A stretch of DNA of 64,000 nt from Hafnia alvei (GTDB lineage Bacteria > Pseudomonadota > Gammaproteobacteria > Enterobacterales > Enterobacteriaceae). The notes under the pieces were generated by a model that had not been told where the DNA came from, ran no database searches, and was given only the letters and a program-made list of their open reading frames with translations. The stretch spans positions 3,922,012 through 3,986,011 of the forward strand of contig NZ_CP139992.1 in assembly GCF_034424155.1 (NCBI RefSeq), written 5' to 3'. This document shows positions 58,770 to 64,000 of the stretch, piece by piece; within the stretch, counting starts at the first letter, position 1, and each line of letters starts with the position of its first letter. Made by a program: the position numbers and the translations under genes.

Positions 58770-61700
58770 TTATTGCTTAACCCAACTGCTGCCATTAAAT
58801 AGGAAGCTAGTTGGCGTATTACTATTTTTATTCATAACAAGAGTGTTTCCACTGTAGCTTATCGTAGTGTCTTGGATGGCCGCAGAAACTATTTTTACCG
58901 CAGATCCTGTTGCTGCTGTAGAAGGAAGTGTGACACTGTTAGACCAGGAACCATCTCTGAAATTATACAGAATAGATTCATACTTATTTAACGATGCAGT
59001 CACCATAGCACTTGTAATCGGATTGCCGTTTGAAACGGATTGTGCAACAAAATATCTGTTTATCACAATGTTCAACGAACTCACGTTAAATGCAGCATTG
59101 TTTACACGAGCAGTGACAGTTGTTTTTCCAGAGCCACTCAACGTGCTGCTTCCGGAACGAACCGTTGTCAGATCTGCACTATAAACCCCCGTACTTGTTT
59201 CTTTCACTGTCCCTACAGTCGATCCATTTAAGCTTGAAACGAAAGCAACAGTTTGCCCGCCGACATTACGCCCAAATGAATCTTGTAACGTCAAGGTGAG
59301 TTTAGACGCGGTTGTGCCATCAGCCTGAATCGTCATTGGTGTTGCACTTAATGATGATTTTGCAACCACCGGTGCTCCGACAACGAATGTAACGCTTACG
59401 TTCTGGCTTTTTCCATTAGCTGTTGCCGTTACGGTGCTTGACCCCACTTGTGTACTTGTTAGCGTCGTAGCAGCAGCCCCGGAACCGTCTGTCATCACTT
59501 TGCTGTTAATCACTTTAGCCGAATTGTTAGCGCTAAAAGTGACCTCAACACCTGGTACTACGTTGCCATTAGCATCAGTGACTATCGCCTTAACTTGGTT
59601 GGTTTCAACGCCATCAGCAACGGCACCGTTGCTCGTCACCGTGAATGCACCGCTAGCGAACCCCGCCGTGCTGCTGTCGGGAATAAAGGTGATATCGGCA
59701 GTACTGCTCTTACCGTTAACCAACGCCGTCACTTCATAGCTGCCAGCTTTGGTGCTGGTCATCGTACTGGTCGCAATACCAGACTCGTTGGTGGTGGCTT
59801 TCGCCGTCCCTACTTTCACATCCTTAGATGTACTAAAGTTTACCGCAACATTCGGCACCGGGTTCCCGTTCGCGTCGGTCACGATAACCTGCACCGCATT
59901 GGTGGCAGACCCGTTGGCCGCTGCGTTATTGGTGGTTACCGTAAAGGCACCGCTGGCAATTCCCGCCGTGCTGCTATCCGGAATAAAGGTGATATCAGCC
60001 GTGCTATCTTTACCATTCACCAACGCCGTCACTTCATAGCCGCCCGCTTTGGTGCTGGTCATCGTGCTGGTCGCAATACCGGACTCGTTAGTGGTCGTTG
60101 TGGCGGTGAGCACTTTCACACCTTCCGAAGCGCTAAACTTCACCGCGACATTCGGCACCGGGTTTCCGTTCGCATCGGTCACGATAACCTGCACCGCATT
60201 GGTGGCAGAGCCGTTGGCCGCGGCATCGTTGGTGGTCACCGTAAACGCACCGCTGGCAATTTCCGCCGTGCTGCTGTCAGGCACAAAGGTCACATCCGCT
60301 TTACTGCTCTTACCGTTGACCTGCGCAGTCACTTCATAGCTGCCAGACTTAGTGCTGCTCATGGTGCTGGTCGCAATACCCGACTCGTTAGTAATGGTGG
60401 TTGCAGTGAGCACTTTCACGTCACCCGGGGCACTAAAGTTCACCGCGGCATTTGGCACCGGGTTTCCGTTCGCATCGGTTACGATAACCTGTACCGCATT
60501 GGTGGCAGACCCGTTGGCAACGGCATCGTTGCTCGTCACCGTGAATGCACCGCTGGCGATCCCCGCCGTGCTGCTGTCGGGAATAAAGGTGATATCGGCA
60601 GTACTGCTCTTACCGTTAACCAACGCCGTCACTTCATAGCTGCCCGCTTTGGTGCTGGTCATCGTGCTGGTCGCAATACCGGACTCGTTGGTGGTGGTTT
60701 CCACCATCCCTATCTTCACGTCTTCCGACGCACCGAACTTCACCGCAACATTCGGCACCGGGTTCCCGTTCGCGTCGGTCACGATAACCTGCACCGCATT
60801 GGTGGCAGACCCGTTGGCCGCTGCGTCATTGGTGGTTACCGTAAAGGCACCGCTGGCAATTTCCGCCGTGCTGCTATCCGGAATAAAGGTGATATCAGCC
60901 GTGCTATCTTTACCATTCACCAACGCCGTCACTTCATAGCCGCCCGCTTTGGTGCTGGTCATCGTGCTGGTCGCAATACCGGACTCGTTAGTAGTCGTTG
61001 TGGCGGTGAGCACTTTCACACCTTCCGAAGCGCTAAACTTCACCGCGACATTCGGCACCGGGTTTCCGTTCGCATCGGTCACGATAACCTGCACCGCATT
61101 GGTGGCAGAGCCGTTGGCCGCGGCGTCATTGGTGGTCACCGTAAACGCACCGCTGGCAATTTCCGCCGTGCTGCTGTCAGGCACAAAGGTCACATCCGCT
61201 TTACTGCTCTTACCGTTGACCTGCGCAGTCACTTCATAGCTGCCAGACTTAGTGCTGCTCATGGTGCTGGTCGCAATACCCGACTCGTTAGTAGTGGTGG
61301 TTGCAGTGAGCACTTTCACGTCACCCGGGGCACTAAAGTTCACCGCGGCATTTGGCACCGGGTTTCCGTTCGCGTCGGTCACGATAACCTGCACCGCATT
61401 GGTGGCAGAGCCGTTGGCAACGGCATCGTTGCTCGTCACCGTGAACGCACCGCTGGCGATCCCCGCCGTGCTGCTGTCGGGAATAAAGGTGATATCGGCA
61501 GTACTGCTCTTACCGTTAACCAACGCCGTCACTTCATAGCTGCCAGCTTTGGTGCTGGTCATCGTGCTGGTCGCAATACCGGACTCGTTGGTGGTGGTTT
61601 CCACCATCCCTATCTTCACGTCTTCCGACGCACCGAACTTCACAGCAACATTCGGCACCGGGTTCCCGTTGGCGTCAGTCACGATAACCTGCACCGCATT

Positions 61701-64000
61701 GGTGGCAGATCCGTTGGCCGCGGCGTCATTGGTGGTTACCGTAAAGGCACCGCTGGCAATTCCCGCCGTGCTGCTATCCGGAATAAAGGTGATATCAGCC
61801 GTGCTATCTTTACCATTCACCAACGCCGTCACTTCATAGCCGCCCGCTTTGGTGCTGCTCATCGTGCTGGTCGCAATACCGGACTCGTTAGTGGTCGTTG
61901 TGGCGGTGAGCACTTTCACACCTTCCGAAGCGCTAAACTTCACCGCGACATTCGGCACCGGGTTTCCGTTCGCATCGGTCACGATAACCTGCACCGCATT
62001 GGTGGCAGAGCCGTTGGCCGCGGCATCGTTGGTGGTCACCGTAAACGCACCGCTGGCAATTTCCGCCGTGCTGCTGTCAGGCACAAAGGTCACATCCGCT
62101 TTACTGCTCTTACCGTTGACCTGCGCCGTCACCTCATAGCTGCCAGACTTAGTGCTGCTCATGGTGCTGGTCGCAATACCCGACTCGTTAGTAATGGTGG
62201 TTGCAGTGAGCACTTTCACGTCACCCGGGGCACTAAAGTTCACCGCGGCATTTGGCACCGGGTTTCCGTTCGCGTCGGTCACGATAACCTGCACCGCATT
62301 GGTGGCAGAGCCGTTGGCAACGGCATCGTTGCTCGTCACCGTGAACGCACCGCTGGCGATCCCCGCCGTGCTGCTGTCGGGAATAAAGGTGATATCGGCA
62401 GTACTGCTCTTACCGTTAACCAACGCCGTCACTTCATAGCTGCCAGCTTTGGTGCTGGTCATCGTGCTGGTCGCAATACCGGACTCGTTGGTGGTGGTTT
62501 CCACCATCCCTATCTTCACGTCTTCCGACGCACCGAACTTCACAGCAACATTCGGCACCGGGTTCCCGTTGGCGTCAGTCACGATAACCTGCACCGCATT
62601 GGTGGCAGATCCGTTGGCCGCGGCGTCATTGGTGGTTACCGTAAAGGCACCGCTGGCAATTTCCGCCGTGCTGCTATCAGGCGTAAACGTAATATCAGCA
62701 GTACTGCTAGCACCATTCACCAGTGCGGTAATCGTGTAACTACCGGCCTTAGTGCTGGTCATGGTGCTGGTCGCAATACCGGCCTCATTGGTTGTTGCTT
62801 CCAACGTACCGATCTTCACATCCCCCGGAGCACTGAACTTCACCGCAACATTTGGTACCGGATTCCCGTGAGCGTCGGTCACAGCAACCTGCACCGCATT
62901 GGTAGCAGACCCGTTGGCCGCGGCGTCGTTGGTGGTCACCGTAAAGGCACCGCTAGCAACACTTGCCGTACTACTGTCGGGCACAAAATTCACCTCAGTG
63001 GTTTGACTCATGTTGTTGATGGTGGCAGTGACCGTAGAGCTCCCAGACTTGGTACTACTTAACGTCGTTGTGGCAATGCCATTCCCATTTGTAGTCACTT
63101 GGACAGATGTGACAATGGCACCATTAGTAGCACTGAAGGTGACAATTTCATCAGAAACAGGCTTACCAAAAGCATTGGTCACAATCGCCTGTACTTCGTT
63201 AGTGGCAACGCCATTAGCTACAGCATCATTGTTAATAGTGGTCAGAGCACCTTTGGCAATCGTAGCCATTTTCCCGATAATTGCTGTAGCTGGGGCAATT
63301 TTTACGTTTTGAATCATTGGCGTTAGTGCAAATACGCCAATTTGCGTGCCCGCAGTCAGCGTGGCCAGATAGGTACCGGGGTGCGCTGAGTCAGCTCTAA
63401 ATGAGCTCACCTTAACATCCGGTAGTGAACGTGAGGATTGGGTGATATTCATGGTAATTTCATCCGCAACCCCCACAACAGGCTGACCTTTATTGTCCTG
63501 CAAAACAAGCGTTAGCGGTGCCGTAGATTGACCATCATTAGGCAACACAATTTCGGCTGGTGTTAATAAACTATTGATGGCACTGACAGCCGCCGACGTC
63601 ACGATGATCGTGGTGCTTGCCTGCGGCGATGCATTTCCCGCTTTATCGTAGGCAGTCCCGTTCACCGTGTACTGGTTCACCGAACCAGCGCCATATTGAA
63701 ACTCAGGGAGGATGACGCTGTACTGGTTTTGACCTGCGTGAACGATCTGCCCACCATGGTTCATCAATTCAGGGGCAGACCAATCAATGCGTTCAACACC
63801 GTTAGTGCTATTCACAGAAACACCCAGCGATTTACTTTCACCGCTGTAGCCGCTGATTTGCGAGGCTAACCTGAGGCTGATGGTGTCTTTTTTGCGATAT
63901 TCCAACACGATGTTGTTATTACGATCGACGAAGTCATAGCGATTAGCGGCCAGACTACGACTCACGGCCAGCATGCTGCTATCCAACTGCTGACTGAGCG
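58770..64000 (-). CDS. Giant inverse autotransporter (invasin/intimin-like), 3' part
   Basis: More than 1740 residues are visible; the frame is open to the window edge, so the N-terminus (signal, LysM, barrel) lies outside. The first visible residues, LAANRYDFVDRNNNIVLEYR, match the end of the intimin-type beta-barrel domain. A first Ig-like stretch is followed by about 13 Big_1-type domains of about 100 residues. Nine of these form three near-identical 300-residue super-repeats (59941-62640). A distinct C-terminal cap ends FLFNGSSWVKQ. Such proteins display adhesive tips on a rod of Ig domains. Passenger orientation is C-terminal, as expected for type Ve secretion. Confidence 0.92.
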   Translation of the reverse strand, partial: LSQQLDSSMLAVSRSLAANRYDFVDRNNNIVLEYRKKDTISLRLASQISGYSGESKSLGVSVNSTNGVERIDWSAPELMNHGGQIVHAGQNQYSVILPEFQYGAGSVNQYTVNGTAYDKAGNASPQASTTIIVTSAAVSAINSLLTPAEIVLPNDGQSTAPLTLVLQDNKGQPVVGVADEITMNITQSSRSLPDVKVSSFRADSAHPGTYLATLTAGTQIGVFALTPMIQNVKIAPATAIIGKMATIAKGALTTINNDAVANGVATNEVQAIVTNAFGKPVSDEIVTFSATNGAIVTSVQVTTNGNGIATTTLSSTKSGSSTVTATINNMSQTTEVNFVPDSSTASVASGAFTVTTNDAAANGSATNAVQVAVTDAHGNPVPNVAVKFSAPGDVKIGTLEATTNEAGIATSTMTSTKAGSYTITALVNGASSTADITFTPDSSTAEIASGAFTVTTNDAAANGSATNAVQVIVTDANGNPVPNVAVKFGASEDVKIGMVETTTNESGIATSTMTSTKAGSYEVTALVNGKSSTADITFIPDSSTAGIASGAFTVTSNDAVANGSATNAVQVIVTDANGNPVPNAAVNFSAPGDVKVLTATTITNESGIATSTMSSTKSGSYEVTAQVNGKSSKADVTFVPDSSTAEIASGAFTVTTNDAAANGSATNAVQVIVTDANGNPVPNVAVKFSASEGVKVLTATTTTNESGIATSTMSSTKAGGYEVTALVNGKDSTADITFIPDSSTAGIASGAFTVTTNDAAANGSATNAVQVIVTDANGNPVPNVAVKFGASEDVKIGMVETTTNESGIATSTMTSTKAGSYEVTALVNGKSSTADITFIPDSSTAGIASGAFTVTSNDAVANGSATNAVQVIVTDANGNPVPNAAVNFSAPGDVKVLTATTTTNESGIATSTMSSTKSGSYEVTAQVNGKSSKADVTFVPDSSTAEIASGAFTVTTNDAAANGSATNAVQVIVTDANGNPVPNVAVKFSASEGVKVLTATTTTNESGIATSTMTSTKAGGYEVTALVNGKDSTADITFIPDSSTAEIASGAFTVTTNDAAANGSATNAVQVIVTDANGNPVPNVAVKFGASEDVKIGMVETTTNESGIATSTMTSTKAGSYEVTALVNGKSSTADITFIPDSSTAGIASGAFTVTSNDAVANGSATNAVQVIVTDANGNPVPNAAVNFSAPGDVKVLTATTITNESGIATSTMSSTKSGSYEVTAQVNGKSSKADVTFVPDSSTAEIASGAFTVTTNDAAANGSATNAVQVIVTDANGNPVPNVAVKFSASEGVKVLTATTTTNESGIATSTMTSTKAGGYEVTALVNGKDSTADITFIPDSSTAGIASGAFTVTTNNAAANGSATNAVQVIVTDANGNPVPNVAVNFSTSKDVKVGTAKATTNESGIATSTMTSTKAGSYEVTALVNGKSSTADITFIPDSSTAGFASGAFTVTSNGAVADGVETNQVKAIVTDANGNVVPGVEVTFSANNSAKVINSKVMTDGSGAAATTLTSTQVGSSTVTATANGKSQNVSVTFVVGAPVVAKSSLSATPMTIQADGTTASKLTLTLQDSFGRNVGGQTVAFVSSLNGSTVGTVKETSTGVYSADLTTVRSGSSTLSGSGKTTVTARVNNAAFNVSSLNIVINRYFVAQSVSNGNPITSAMVTASLNKYESILYNFRDGSWSNSVTLPSTAATGSAVKIVSAAIQDTTISYSGNTLVMNKNSNTPTSFLFNGSSWVKQ
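59941..62640 (-). repeat. Three near-identical 900-bp direct repeats (three Ig domains each)
   Basis: Units 59941-60840, 60841-61740 and 61741-62640 are almost identical, differing at scattered bases. Each contains three diverged 300-bp Ig-domain units, distinguishable by GASEDVKIG, SAPGDVKVL and SASEGVKVL in translation. The flanking units (59641-59940 and from 62641) are related but diverge. The array keeps frame and is open to copy-number change by recombination. Confidence 0.93.

Noticed and set aside
59595-63062. Plus-strand open frame of 1155 codons opposite the inverse autotransporter
   Set aside because: It is the antisense of the Ig-repeat array; its length comes from the 300-bp period and codon bias. 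Translation has no family resemblance and no ribosome site was seen.

Overview
The window looks like chromosomal DNA of an enterobacterium of about 48% GC. The gene order sspA-rpsI-rplM-zapE-zapG-degQ-degS-murA-ibaG-mlaBCDEF-yrbG-kdsD-kdsC-lptCAB-rpoN-hpf-ptsN-rapZ-npr is the conserved Enterobacterales core. Protein lengths and motifs match the E. coli families closely, but the sequence is not E. coli. Full-length ERIC-type repeats and the mix of accessory genes suggest Hafnia or Obesumbacterium. That genus call is an inference from content, not from an alignment.

Layout. Positions 1-20050 are core: ribosomal proteins, envelope proteases (DegQ, DegS), peptidoglycan and LPS precursor synthesis (MurA, KdsD, KdsC), lipid transport (Mla), LPS transport (Lpt), and the rpoN/nitrogen-PTS operon. 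Positions 20238-24710 encode an S6-type serine protease autotransporter with about 29 nine-residue Pro/Asp/Gly repeats between passenger and beta-barrel. Positions 24791-32779 (minus strand) hold a catabolic operon: a small PRD protein, an SFCGS-family glycine-rich protein, DUF4312, DUF4311 and DUF4310 proteins (a probable multi-subunit membrane system with no known substrate), a metallo-amidohydrolase, a DgaE-like PLP ammonia-lyase, a DgaF-like keto-deoxy-phosphogluconate aldolase, and a PRD/EIIB/EIIA regulator. Positions 33119-38986 carry rnk with its attenuator-like leader, a Tat-exported transglutaminase-like protein, cytochromes b561 and b562, pmbA/tldE, darP, and a secreted barnase with its barstar inhibitor.

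Positions 39243-55268 are dominated by an acid-resistance island. It holds a succinate-semialdehyde dehydrogenase (link to the island uncertain), the periplasmic chaperone hdeB, an hha-like gene, gadB, gadC, a glutaminase, the evgS/evgA two-component pair, and adiC-adiA. Together they would give two amino-acid decarboxylase/antiporter systems (glutamate/GABA and arginine/agmatine), ammonia release from glutamine, periplasmic protein protection, and a dedicated acid-sensing regulator. The evgS reading frame is interrupted by one in-frame amber codon at 50087-50089. A CCTAC-N4-GTAGG palindrome lies upstream of both gadB and adiC.

Positions 55374-58678 encode a ytcA-mdtN-mdtO type efflux set without an outer-membrane partner. 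From 58770 to the window edge, on the minus strand, lies the 3' part of a giant inverse autotransporter (invasin/intimin type). It has about 13 Ig-like domains, nine of them arranged as three near-identical 900-bp super-repeats. No rRNA, tRNA, CRISPR array, insertion sequence or prophage was seen.
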